NCBI GenBank assembly: GCA_022841915.1
Contig: JALHQN010000002.1
Span: 62,001-126,000, forward strand
DNA: 64,000 bases
Direction of reading: 5' to 3'
Source of the DNA: Burkholderiales bacterium
GTDB taxonomy: Bacteria; Pseudomonadota; Gammaproteobacteria; Burkholderiales; WYBJ01
In this document: piece after piece, positions 26,701 through 35,257 of the stretch
Numbering within the stretch: position 1 is the first letter of the stretch
How the letters are laid out: the number at the start of each line of letters is the position of its first letter
Notes under the pieces: model-generated
Told to the model about the DNA's origin: nothing
Database searches by the model: none
Seen by the model: the letters and a program-made list of their open reading frames with translations, nothing else
Position numbers and translations under genes: made by a program

Positions 26701-27687
26701 TCAGTTGAGGACGATCCCCGTCTCCTTGATCACCTTGCGCCATTTGGTCATCTCGCTGCGAATGAGCGTACCGAACTGCTCGGCGGTCGATCCGACCGGC
26801 GTCGAACCATCGGCCGCAAGCCGTTGCGCGACGTCGGGCGATCTGACCGCGTCGGCGATCGCGCCGCTCAACCGGTTGACGATGGCAGGTGGGGTCTTTC
26901 CTGTCGTGACGACACCGTACCACTGTTCCAGTTCGTAGCCGGGCACGCCCATCTCAGCGATGGTCGGCAAATCGGGCATGGCCGGCATGCGCTGCTTTCC
27001 CGACACCGCGATCGCGCGCACGCGACCTGCATTGAGGTGCGGTCGAAGACTGATGACGGTGATGAAGCCGAATTGCAGTTCGCCGGCAAGCGTCGCCTGG
27101 ATTGCCGGGGCGCCGCCCTTGTAGGGAATGTGGGTGAACTTGGCACCCATCGCATGTCCGATCAGTTCCCAACCCAGATGCTGCAGGCTTGCAGTACCCG
27201 GCGTACCGTAATTGAGCTTGCCCGGGTACTTTCGTCCATAAGCGATGAGGTCCCTGAAGTTCGTAAACGGCACGGAGGGGTGCGTGTACACCACGTACGA
27301 CAAGGAAGTCGCCTGGGAGACCGGCGTCGTATGCTTGGTCAGATCGTAGGGCCAGGTCGCCTGGACCACCGTGTTGATCGGATGACTCGCCGCAGCCATC
27401 AGCAGCGTGTGCCCGTCCGGCTGGGCTTTGGTAAGGAGATCGAAGGCGATCGCGCCCGACGCGCCGGCACGGTTGTCGACGATGACCTGCTGCCCCAACG
27501 CCTGTGTCAGCTTCTGGCCGATCGCGCGAGCGGTGGTGTCGTTGCCCGCGCCCGGCGCCACGGGCACGATGAATCGAATGGGTCGGGAAGGGAACTCGCT
27601 CGCGCTTTGAGCCAGCACCGGCGGTACTTGAATGACATGCAACGCAACAACCGCACATACCCATCGGCCGACTCGTGCCAGATCCAT
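26701..27687 (-). CDS. Bug/TctC-family periplasmic solute receptor 7
   Basis: This is a 328-residue Bug receptor with a signal peptide (MDLARVGRWVCAVVALHVIQ...VLAQ). Hallmarks are VPVAPGAGNDTTARAIGQK, DNRAGASGAIAFDLLTKAQPDGHTLL, GTPGTASLQHLGWE and IPYKGGAPAIQATLAGELQFGF. It is the close relative of receptor 5. The start at 27687 has a GGGGGAGG site. It converges with amidase copy 2 and is divergent from the methyltransferase-HNH gene. Confidence 0.9.
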   Translation of the reverse strand: MDLARVGRWVCAVVALHVIQVPPVLAQSASEFPSRPIRFIVPVAPGAGNDTTARAIGQKLTQALGQQVIVDNRAGASGAIAFDLLTKAQPDGHTLLMAAASHPINTVVQATWPYDLTKHTTPVSQATSLSYVVYTHPSVPFTNFRDLIAYGRKYPGKLNYGTPGTASLQHLGWELIGHAMGAKFTHIPYKGGAPAIQATLAGELQFGFITVISLRPHLNAGRVRAIAVSGKQRMPAMPDLPTIAEMGVPGYELEQWYGVVTTGKTPPAIVNRLSGAIADAVRSPDVAQRLAADGSTPVGSTAEQFGTLIRSEMTKWRKVIKETGIVLN

Positions 27688-27900
27688 TGCGCCTCCCCCA
27701 GGCTTTGCATTGTCCGGCCAGCTTGACAGCATGCGGTGGTTCACGCAAGTGACCCCGCGTCGCTCGTCCTGCGGATGCCGCAGGACCGGGTTGCGCCAGC
27801 GCAGGCGCAGGCAGGCCTTCATCGGGCATTGGGCGGCCTTCCGATTGCATCTACGAGCGCACGCCTCCAGACTACGGGAACTTCGTTACGCACCTGCCTT

Positions 27901-29628
27901 ATGCCACCCACCCCGCCCGCCGTCGACGCCTACGACGCCGATGCAAGACGATACGCCGACCTCTACGAGAGTCTCGCCTTCGAGGACGTGCACCAGCCGA
28001 TCCTCGACCTGTTGCCCCAAGCACCCGCCCGCATCCTCGACGTTGGCGCGGGTTCGGGCCGAGACGCGGCATGGTTCGCATACCGGGGTCATGAGGTGGT
28101 GGCGGTCGAGCCTTCGGACGGCATGCGGCGCGAAGCGCGCGAGCGCCATGACCTTCCGGGCATCCGCTGGGTAGACGATGCTTTGCCTGCGCTCACGCAG
28201 ACGCACCGCCTTGGCTTGCAGTACGACCTCGTACTCGCAAGCGCCGTATGGATGCACGTGCGCCCGGAGGATCGCAAGCGCGCCTTCCGCAAGCTCGCCA
28301 CGTTGCTTGCGCCGAGCGGACGCATCGTCATTTCGCTGCGACTAGGCACCCCCGACGCGGAGCGAACGATGCATCCGGTATCCCGGGCGGAAGTGGAACA
28401 GTTCGGCCGCGAGCTCGGCCTGCGCGTCTTGCGTATCGCCGCCGGGGCAGACCGGCTCGCACGGCCCGACGTGCGCTGGGAGACCGTCGTACTGGAGTAT
28501 CCGGACGACGAGACCGGTGCCTTGCCGCTGTTGCGACACATCGTGCTGCGCGACGACAAGGCCTCCACCTACAAGCTCGCGCTGTTGCGAGTCGCTGCGC
28601 GCATCGCGGACAGCGCGCCGGGCATGGCTCGCGAAGACGCCGACGGGAGCGTCAGCCTGCCGCTCGGATTGGTGGCGCTGTTCTGGATTCGCTCGATGAA
28701 GCCGTTGGTCGAAGGCGACTATCCCCAGACGCCGACGAATCGCGCAGGCAAGGGGCTGGGGTTCGTCAAGGATGCGTTCCGGGCACTGCGCGGCGTGGCG
28801 CCCTTCGACCTTCGCGCGGGCATGCGCTTCACCGGCGCGACGGCCGAAGCGCTCTGCCGGGCGCTGAGCGATGCAGCGGCGACGGTATGCACCATGCCGG
28901 CGAACTTCATCACCTACCCCGGGCGCAGCGAGCGCGTTTTCCTTGCGAAGCGCAACGCGCTTCGCAAAACAGGCGATGCGTTCGAATTGAACGAGATCGG
29001 CCTGCGCGCCTTCGGCGACTTCGTCGTTCCCGCCGGCGTGTGGCACACGCTCAAGCGGCTCAACGTCTGGATCGAGCCGGTGCTGCTCGGCGAGTGGATC
29101 GCATTGATGCAGCAGTACGGACGCGCTCAAGGGCGGCAACTCGCACACGCCGAACTTGCCCGGGCACTCACCTGGCTCGATCCGGAGCGCGATACCCGGC
29201 TCGCTCGCGAGCGGGCGCTCGAACTGATGGGCGCCGGCAGGGAACTGCGTTGCGTCTGGACAGGGCGTGCGCTCACCGGCCGAACGCTCGACATCGACCA
29301 CTGCTTTCCCTTCTCCGCATGGCCGTGCTCCGATCTGTGGAATCTGCTGCCCTCGTCGCGGACCGTGAATCAACATAGCAAACGGGACAAGCTCGTCACC
29401 CCGGCACAGCTCGACGATGCGCATGAGTCGATGCTGGGCTGGTGGACGAATGCCTGGACGGAAGCGACGCAGGTGTGGCGACCACGATTTTTCGAGGAAG
29501 CCTGGTCGTCGCTGCCATTGAGCGCCGGTCGCGCGGATGCGGCCACGCTGGAGGATGTGTTCGAGGGCGTGCAGCTCAGGCGGGCGCTGTTGCGCCAGGA
29601 TCAGCGATTGCCGGAGTGGGGCGGGTGA
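27901..29628 (+). CDS. class I SAM methyltransferase fused to an HNH nuclease
   Basis: This 575-residue two-enzyme fusion starts with a class I methyltransferase (residues 1-200): motif I LDVGAGSGRD at 46-55, VAVEPSDGM at 67-75, and LAPSGRIVISLR. A middle part (about 205-440) of unknown role contains FWIRSMKPLVEGDYPQ and a WHTLKRLNVWIEP block. The C-terminal HNH domain (about 450-510) has C451, D464-I-D466-H467, N481, N490 and K494 in the pattern IDHCFPFSAWPCSDLWNLLPS. Both catalytic parts look complete. It could be a self-contained modification/nuclease protein, for DNA or RNA; the target is unknown. There is no clear ribosome-binding site at 27901. Confidence 0.83.
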   Translation: MPPTPPAVDAYDADARRYADLYESLAFEDVHQPILDLLPQAPARILDVGAGSGRDAAWFAYRGHEVVAVEPSDGMRREARERHDLPGIRWVDDALPALTQTHRLGLQYDLVLASAVWMHVRPEDRKRAFRKLATLLAPSGRIVISLRLGTPDAERTMHPVSRAEVEQFGRELGLRVLRIAAGADRLARPDVRWETVVLEYPDDETGALPLLRHIVLRDDKASTYKLALLRVAARIADSAPGMAREDADGSVSLPLGLVALFWIRSMKPLVEGDYPQTPTNRAGKGLGFVKDAFRALRGVAPFDLRAGMRFTGATAEALCRALSDAAATVCTMPANFITYPGRSERVFLAKRNALRKTGDAFELNEIGLRAFGDFVVPAGVWHTLKRLNVWIEPVLLGEWIALMQQYGRAQGRQLAHAELARALTWLDPERDTRLARERALELMGAGRELRCVWTGRALTGRTLDIDHCFPFSAWPCSDLWNLLPSSRTVNQHSKRDKLVTPAQLDDAHESMLGWWTNAWTEATQVWRPRFFEEAWSSLPLSAGRADAATLEDVFEGVQLRRALLRQDQRLPEWGG

Positions 29629-29696
29629 GCGACTTGCCCATGCGGGCCGATCGTCCGGCGCTTAAAATGCAGCTCCTCAGCACGAAAGCCCGATCC

Positions 29697-29942
29697 ATGT
29701 CCGACCTCTTTCCGTTTCTAGCCTCTGCAGAGCCCCGACAAACCGATGTGCGCATCCTCGAGGTGATCCTCGAGATCGCCGACGGCGACGAAGTGGAAGC
29801 CGATCGCATCTGGCAAGCCCCGAGCAACCTGGAACTGATCGACATACTCGTGGTGTTGACCGATCGGGGCCTGAACCCCGAAGCACTGAAGTGGGAGCGG
29901 ATGGGCGTGCTTTGGAGCCGAGGCATCCAGGAGATCTTCTGA
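29697..29942 (+). CDS. small acidic hypothetical protein
   Basis: This 81-residue acidic protein (MSDLFPFLASAEPRQ...) contains a helical pattern ILEVILEIADGDEVEADRIW and the end WSRGIQEIF. No family was recognised. The Met at 29697 is the first with a good protein-like N-terminus; it lies 68 bp after the methyltransferase-HNH gene on the same strand and is followed at once by a hairpin, so it may be the last gene of that unit. Confidence 0.5.
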   Translation: MSDLFPFLASAEPRQTDVRILEVILEIADGDEVEADRIWQAPSNLELIDILVVLTDRGLNPEALKWERMGVLWSRGIQEIF

Positions 29943-29945
29943 CCG

Positions 29946-29968
29946 GTCGAGCAAGCGCTCTGCTCGAC
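29946..29968 (+). terminator. hairpin after the small acidic gene
   Basis: An 8-bp perfect stem (GTCGAGCA / TGCTCGAC) with a 7-nt loop begins 3 bp after the stop codon and is followed by GGTGTTT. The T-tract is short, so it is a weak intrinsic terminator candidate. Confidence 0.4.
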
Positions 29969-30124
29969 GGTGTTTCGCCGCATGGCCGGCACGCTATTGT
30001 CATGCAGTCCGTCCGGCCAGCCGCAACGAAGTGCCTGAGGTGTGTGGGCCACGGCGCGACGCCTGGTAGCCTCGCGCTCCGGTTCTGCAGTCGGAAACGA
30101 TCCGGGGCCGTGCGTCGCTAGCGG

Positions 30125-30463
30125 TCATCTGGGCGCGCGCGGATCGGGCGCTGCTTGCCACGAGTCGGGCAGCGGCCAAGACAAGATCTCCGCGAGCCGC
30201 TTGACTACCCAAACGGCTTCGTCAGCGCAGAGGAGCGTGCTGTCTGCCTCCAGGCCGGCATGGATGCGCACGAGCACTTCACTTTCCGTCACGCTCAGAT
30301 CGAAGAGTTTTTCGCGCGCCGTCTCCACGAGCATCTGGGCGAGGTCTTCGCAGAGGTCGTAGCGTTGCGCGATGACGGCCCGCGGCTCGCTCGGCCGAGT
30401 TTTTCCCTGCGGGATGAACAACTGGACGAAAGAGGGCGGGATGATGAATTGATTGTCGTCCAT
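30125..30463 (-). CDS. conserved betaproteobacterial small protein (often labelled ATPase with chaperone activity)
   Basis: This 112-residue protein has the pattern IIPPSFVQLFIPQGKTRP, then AQRYDLCEDLAQMLVE and LSVTESEVLVRIHAGL, then DEAVWVVKRLAEILSWP. I recognise this as a small family common in Burkholderiales that carries an unsupported ATPase/chaperone label; no P-loop is visible. The start MDDNQF at 30463 fits the family length. The gene is alone, convergent with the small acidic gene. Confidence 0.65.
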   Translation of the reverse strand: MDDNQFIIPPSFVQLFIPQGKTRPSEPRAVIAQRYDLCEDLAQMLVETAREKLFDLSVTESEVLVRIHAGLEADSTLLCADEAVWVVKRLAEILSWPLPDSWQAAPDPRAPR

Positions 30464-31542
30464 GTCGGGATCGCTCGGAAACTGGGTTGTTCGCCGTTGG
30501 CGCAATGCCAGTGCGCAGGATGGGGCGTGTGGACTGTCAGCCCTCGCGCCGGCGGGCATTGGTCAGGGTCGCTACGTTCGCGGCAGCAGGAAGACCCGAT
30601 TGGAACGCTTTCCGCCTCCGAATGCGAGCGACGCCCGAGTGCCCGATGCGACACAAACGGTGGCGCACCCCATGGGCTTTCTGGAAAAAACTCCAGGAAC
30701 TATCGCGGAAGGGTGGCAGGTATGCCCCTTTGCGGCCCGCACATGTAGCGAAAACTGCGAGCCAGGTCGACCGCCGTGCCGGCGCAGCACCCGCCTCTGA
30801 AGCGCCCGCTCTTGCATCTCTCGGGGCAGTGGCCCGGGAGCCCGCCACAATGGCCGCGGAGCGAGTTCATCCACAGTTGTCAAGAATTTGTAATGTCCGC
30901 TCGCCGTGTATTCGGCCGCCCCTATGAGGATGATCTCAACTGATTGAAATATAAGAACAATATTTACGCCTAAATTTTAACCGGCGAGTAAAAACCGTTG
31001 CTTGACGTACCACTTAGCGCATCTGGTGACATCTTATGCACAGATTTATCCACAGACTTTGTGGATGAAATTCGTGGTGCGCAGCGGCATGCGTGAATGT
31101 CAAGCCATGAATGCGCCTGGCGGTCGCGGATCGCGCGACTCGCGAAAGGATCGAGCGGGGGAATTCGCGAGTAGCGTCCACGGATCTCACGCCCTTCTGA
31201 CTGCAGCGCCCACGGGCTCCCCTCGCGATCGCGCCGCTGCTTTGCGCCGACCAACGACGCTGAATGGGCTCGAAGGACGAGGCTCACCACGACCCGCCGG
31301 ATACGCCTAGAATTCGTTGCCTTGCGCTCACCGGCGCACCGGCAAATTTCAGGAGGAGCAGCGACGCACTTAGAACTCGTCGTTCGATGGGCATGCCCCG
31401 ATGCATCCTTGCCCCTAGACACACGGGTTTCCGTGGACGAGCAGATCAAAGCGAACCTACGCGTAGGTGCACTTCCGACTAGCGACTTCATAGGATGCGG
31501 GCATCATCACGCACCTAGCCATAATCCCGCCAAGGAGGGGAC
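30464..31542. other. 1.1-kb intergenic region with AT-rich patch
   Basis: No gene is supported here. The stretch about 30925-30995 is strongly AT-rich compared with the rest of the window, and DnaA-box-like sites lie on both sides of it. Frames crossing this region (for example on the minus strand at 30970-31491) have low-quality composition. The last 15 bp hold the AAGGAGG site of the next receptor. Confidence 0.5.
30867..31068. promoter_or_regulatory. cluster of DnaA-box-like sequences flanking an AT-rich segment
   Basis: Two exact matches to TTATNCACA lie side by side on the plus strand: TTATGCACA at 31034-31042 and TTATCCACA at 31046-31054. One-mismatch sites are at 30867-30875 (TCATCCACA) and, inverted, 31060-31068 (TGTGGATGA). 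The AT-rich patch lies between the first and the last three. This layout resembles an origin or a DnaA-titration site, but dnaA, dnaN, rpmH, parAB and mnmG are not next to it. Confidence 0.45.
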
Positions 31543-32520
31543 ATGTATCGTTTCGTTTCGTCGTTCGCCATCACCGCGAGCCTGCTCGCCGTGCCGGCAG
31601 TGCCAGCTTGGGCCCAGGAGAGCTATCCGAACCGGCCAGTGCGCTTGATCACGCCGTACTCGCCGGGCGGCAGCAGCACCATCGTTTCGCGCATCGTCGG
31701 GGCCGAACTCACCGACCTGTGGGGGCAATCGGTGATCATCGACAACCGTCCCGGCGGCAACACCATCATCGGCACGCAGGCCGCCGCCCGCGCCACGCCG
31801 GACGGCTACACCTGGATCTTCGCCAACACGACCTTCGCGCTCAATCACCACATCATCCGGCGCCTGCCCTACGACTCGGTGAAAGATTTCCAGGCGATGG
31901 CCAAGATCTACAACAACGAGACCCTCCTCGCAGTGCATCCGTCGGTACCCGCGAACACGCTCAAGGAGTTCATCGCCTACGGCAAGTCGGTCAAGGAAGG
32001 CCTGAACCACGGCGCCTCGGGAGGCAGCGGGCTCGCCGAGTTGCGCACCGCGATGTTCCGGCTCGCCACCGGCATGGACTTCAAGAACATCCCCTACAAG
32101 GGGAGCGGTCCGGTGGGTGTGGCGCTGCTCGGCGGTCAAGTCCACTTCGGCATGATTCCGCCGATCACCGTCGCGCATTACATCAAGCAAGGCAAGGTCA
32201 AGGGCCTGGCGGTGACCGGCAAGCAGCGCCTGGAGGCGTTGCCGCAGGTGCCGACCTTCATCGAGGCCGGCCTGCCGGATTACAACGTTACGTCATGGAA
32301 TGGGCTGCTGGTACCCCGAGGCACTCCCATGGCCATCGTCAACAAGGTATCGGCGGACATCGCAAAGATCCTGCAGAAGCCGGCCGTGCGCGAGAAGTTG
32401 ATCGCCCAGGGCGCCGACCCCGAGCACGCCGGCCCGGTGGAGTTCGCGAAGATCATCCAGGCCGACATCGATCTGTTCGCAAGAGTTATCAAGCAGGCAG
32501 GCATACAACAGCAGGATTGA
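31543..32520 (+). CDS. Bug/TctC-family periplasmic solute receptor 8
   Basis: This is a 325-residue Bug receptor with a signal peptide (MYRFVSSFAITASLLAVPAV..AWAQ). Hallmarks are ITPYSPGGSSTIVSRIVGAEL, DNRPGGNTIIGTQAAARATPDGYTW, IPYKGSGPVGVALLGGQ and VPTFIEAGLPDY. It has the same SPGG/PPGGS-with-small-residue type of first loop as receptor 9. The ATG follows AAGGAGG with ideal spacing. It stands alone and converges with the lysR gene. Confidence 0.9.
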   Translation: MYRFVSSFAITASLLAVPAVPAWAQESYPNRPVRLITPYSPGGSSTIVSRIVGAELTDLWGQSVIIDNRPGGNTIIGTQAAARATPDGYTWIFANTTFALNHHIIRRLPYDSVKDFQAMAKIYNNETLLAVHPSVPANTLKEFIAYGKSVKEGLNHGASGGSGLAELRTAMFRLATGMDFKNIPYKGSGPVGVALLGGQVHFGMIPPITVAHYIKQGKVKGLAVTGKQRLEALPQVPTFIEAGLPDYNVTSWNGLLVPRGTPMAIVNKVSADIAKILQKPAVREKLIAQGADPEHAGPVEFAKIIQADIDLFARVIKQAGIQQQD

Positions 32521-32649
32521 TGCGCGACGACGGGGCGGCCGACAGGCCGTCCCGCGTGACCTGCGTGCAGCGCGGCGTATACGTGTCCCATCAAGCGCGC
32601 GAGATCGTGGGCAAGGATCGATCGACTTACCCAGCAGCCGGCAGCGTGC

Positions 32650-33573
32650 TCATCGCTCTTGCCGAGCACGATCAGGCTGAATCGCCCCTTCGTTCGAGCG
32701 CGACAAGAGGTGTTCCAGCGTCTCCATGCGATGCCGGTGTGTGGTCGTGATGGCATAGAAGCGCTCCTGCAGCTCGACGAGTTCGCCCACCGTCACCAGG
32801 ACCCCGGAACTCAGCTCGTCCTGAACGACCACGCCGGGCAGTAAAGCCAGCCAGCCGCTGTCTCGCGCGATCAGGCGCAGCATGGCCATGTCATCGACTT
32901 CGGCACGGAGTCGCGGGGCGATGCCGGCCGAGGCACACATCGCATCGAACTGAGCGCGCACGGCATGCGTGGGCCCCGGAAGCGCGATGTCCAGGCCGTG
33001 CAGGTCCTCCGGCACCCGCAGGCTGTTCGCGGCCCAGTGGGTGGCCGGCCCCACCAGCGAGATCGCCTGACTGCCCAGGAAACGGCAATGCAAGGGCCGC
33101 TCCGGATCGGCGGACACGCCTTCGTTGGCCAAGACCACATCGAGCTGATGTTGTGTCAACCTCGCCAGCAGCCCCTCCAGCGGCCCCGACTCCAGGGTGA
33201 GCACCACCGACGGGTCGGCCAGCAGCGGCCGAATCCAGTTCTCCTGGTAATTGCGCGACAGCGTGGCCACGCTGCCGACCCGCAGGCGCGTGATTCCTTG
33301 TCCGCGTCCCTGCAAGCGCCCCAGCATCTCCTGCCCGAGGCCGAAGATGTTTTCGGCGTACGAAAGCACCAGATGGCCGGTCTGCGTCAGCACCAGGCGG
33401 CGCCCTTCGCGGGTGAACAAGGGCTCCCCCAACCGATCTTCCAGCTGACGGATTTGCGCCGAGAGGGCCGACTGCGAAGTGTTCAGTTCTTGAGCGGCGC
33501 GCGTCAGGTGCCCCAGCTTGGCGACGCGCCAGAAGTACAGCAGGTGATGGAAATTGAATTGCTCCAGCCTCAT
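32650..33573 (-). CDS. LysR-type regulator (NhaR-like) next to dabBA
   Basis: This 307-residue LysR-type regulator has an N-terminal winged helix-turn-helix (about 5-64: NFHHLLYFWRVAKLGHLTRAAQELN..SALSAQIRQLEDRLG) and a C-terminal effector-binding domain. The opening residues resemble NhaR. It is divergent from dabB with 95 bp between the starts. An ideal T-N11-A palindrome lies 21 bp upstream of its start. It probably controls the bicarbonate-uptake operon and itself; this is inferred from position. Confidence 0.88.
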   Translation of the reverse strand: MRLEQFNFHHLLYFWRVAKLGHLTRAAQELNTSQSALSAQIRQLEDRLGEPLFTREGRRLVLTQTGHLVLSYAENIFGLGQEMLGRLQGRGQGITRLRVGSVATLSRNYQENWIRPLLADPSVVLTLESGPLEGLLARLTQHQLDVVLANEGVSADPERPLHCRFLGSQAISLVGPATHWAANSLRVPEDLHGLDIALPGPTHAVRAQFDAMCASAGIAPRLRAEVDDMAMLRLIARDSGWLALLPGVVVQDELSSGVLVTVGELVELQERFYAITTTHRHRMETLEHLLSRSNEGAIQPDRARQER

Positions 33574-33593
33574 GGTTCTTTTTTCAATATGAA

Positions 33594-33608
33594 ATTGATC
33601 ATATCAAT
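33594..33608. promoter_or_regulatory. LysR-type operator between lysR and dabB
   Basis: The palindrome ATTGATCATATCAAT has perfect 6-bp arms around a 3-bp centre and contains the T-N11-A spacing typical of LysR-family sites. It lies in the AT-rich part of the 95-bp divergent region, 60 bp before the dabB start. Confidence 0.65.
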
Positions 33609-33668
33609 ATATTTTACGGAACCAGGCGACTTGCGGAAGATACGCGCGCTCTCCACGCAAGGTCGATT

Positions 33669-35237
33669 ATGGATTTCGCCGCTCGCGTTCTCGCGATCAG
33701 TACCTTCGGGCCGCTTGCCCTGATGCTGCTTGCTCTGGTCTTCTCCCGACTTCCCGCCCGGGGGATCACCCCTCTCTGGAAGGGCTTCCACGCGGTGTCG
33801 GTCGGCGCCTTGGCCTGTGCCGTGCTGGCGGCGTTCGGGCCGGGAGTCCCCGCAGAGGAACATCCTTGGTTGATCAGCACGGCGCTCGGCGCGGGTCTGG
33901 CAATCCTCGTCCAGTGCCTTGGCACGGTCATCGGTGTGTTCTCCGCCCGGTACCTGCAGGGCGAGGCCGCGCAGCGGCGCTACGTGAGGGCCTTGGCGGG
34001 CGTGCTCGCCGCCGTCCATCTGCTGCTGATGGCCAACCACTGGGCGGTGTTGATCGCCGCCTGGGCGCTGGTGGGTATCGCACTGCAGCCTCTGCTGTGC
34101 TTCTACCCCGATCGCCCCTTTGCGCTGTTGGCCGCGCACAAGAAGCGGCTGGCCGACCGGCTGGCCGATGCGCTGCTCATCGGCGCAGCCGCGCTGGGCT
34201 GGTGGAACGTAGGCAGCGGATCCTTGACCGATCTCACGGCCCACTTGGCGCGAGAAGGGATGTCGCTCCCCTTGCACGCGAGCGCGGTACTGCTGGTGTC
34301 GGCGGTGATCCTGCGCACGGCGCTGCTGCCTGTGCATGGCTGGCTGACTCAGGTGATGGAGGCGCCCACACCGGTGTCCGCGCTGCTGCATGCGGGCGTC
34401 GTGAATCTGGGCGGCTACGTGCTGATCCGTTTCGCCCCCCTGCTGGAGCAGGCGACGCTGGCGCGCTGGATCCTGGTGGTCTTTGGCCTCGGCACTGCGG
34501 TGCTGGCCGGGATGGTGATGCTCACGCGCATCACCATCAAGGTGCGGCTCGCCTGGTCGACCGTGGCGCAAATGGGCTTCATGGTCCTGGAATGCGGCCT
34601 GGGTCTGTACACCCTGGCCGCTCTGCATCTGATCGGGCATTCGCTCTACAAGGCGCATGCTTTTCTGTCGGCCTCGATGGTGGTTCGGCAAACCCGGCTG
34701 CAGTCGATGCAAGGCGAACAGCGCTTCGTGCCGATCAGCTTGTGGCTCGCACCCGCGATCGCCGTCTCCACGGTCCTGCTGCTCCAGTTGGGGCTCGATC
34801 CTGCGGCTTGGCCGTGGTGGTGGAGCGCCTTGCTGGGTTTGGCCTGGGCTCCCTTGCTATGGTGGCCTGCGCAACCCGCCCGCACGATCGGGGCCGCGAC
34901 TCGGAGCACCCTCGCGGGGCTGACGATGATCGTCGGCCTCACCGGGGCTGCGCTGGTGCTCCATACCCTGCCGCTTGCCCTCGAGGACGCCCCGCATGAC
35001 ACGCTCGGCGCGGTGGCCCTCGCCGGATTGAGCGCGCTCTATCTGTGTCTGGTGCTGTTGCAGACCCGACCCCATGCGCTGGCCACCTGGCGCCGCTGGA
35101 GCTATGCCGGGTTCTACGTGGACGAGTTCTATACCCGATTGGCCCTTTGGCTGTGGCCGGCACGCTGGACCCCCGATCCACCTCGAACGATCCGGCCGGT
35201 GCCGACGACGTTGGCCGAAGCCAACGCCCTCGAGTGA
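33669..35237 (+). CDS. dabB: DabB, membrane proton-coupling subunit of the DAB bicarbonate transporter
   Basis: This is a 522-residue polytopic membrane protein of the NuoL/Mrp antiporter type (proton_antipo_M). About 14 hydrophobic segments are visible. The family core includes VLLVSAVILRTALLPVHGWLTQVMEAPTPVSALLHAGVVNLGGY with the key Lys/His-containing helices, and HLIGHSLYKAHAFLSASMVV. With DabA it uses the proton gradient to drive inorganic carbon accumulation. dabA starts 20 bp downstream, so the pair is an operon. The next candidate, a complex I subunit, is excluded by the DabA partner. Confidence 0.9.
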   Translation: MDFAARVLAISTFGPLALMLLALVFSRLPARGITPLWKGFHAVSVGALACAVLAAFGPGVPAEEHPWLISTALGAGLAILVQCLGTVIGVFSARYLQGEAAQRRYVRALAGVLAAVHLLLMANHWAVLIAAWALVGIALQPLLCFYPDRPFALLAAHKKRLADRLADALLIGAAALGWWNVGSGSLTDLTAHLAREGMSLPLHASAVLLVSAVILRTALLPVHGWLTQVMEAPTPVSALLHAGVVNLGGYVLIRFAPLLEQATLARWILVVFGLGTAVLAGMVMLTRITIKVRLAWSTVAQMGFMVLECGLGLYTLAALHLIGHSLYKAHAFLSASMVVRQTRLQSMQGEQRFVPISLWLAPAIAVSTVLLLQLGLDPAAWPWWWSALLGLAWAPLLWWPAQPARTIGAATRSTLAGLTMIVGLTGAALVLHTLPLALEDAPHDTLGAVALAGLSALYLCLVLLQTRPHALATWRRWSYAGFYVDEFYTRLALWLWPARWTPDPPRTIRPVPTTLAEANALE

Positions 35238-35257
35238 TCCCCGAAGAGAACCCGCCG

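Noticed and set aside
30867-31068. Definite chromosomal origin
   Set aside because: Motifs fit, but no replication gene is adjacent and no skew can be computed here, so it is listed only as a candidate.
30970-31491. 173-codon minus-strand frame in the large intergenic region
   Set aside because: It crosses the AT-rich patch and DnaA boxes, and its translation has no recognisable motif.
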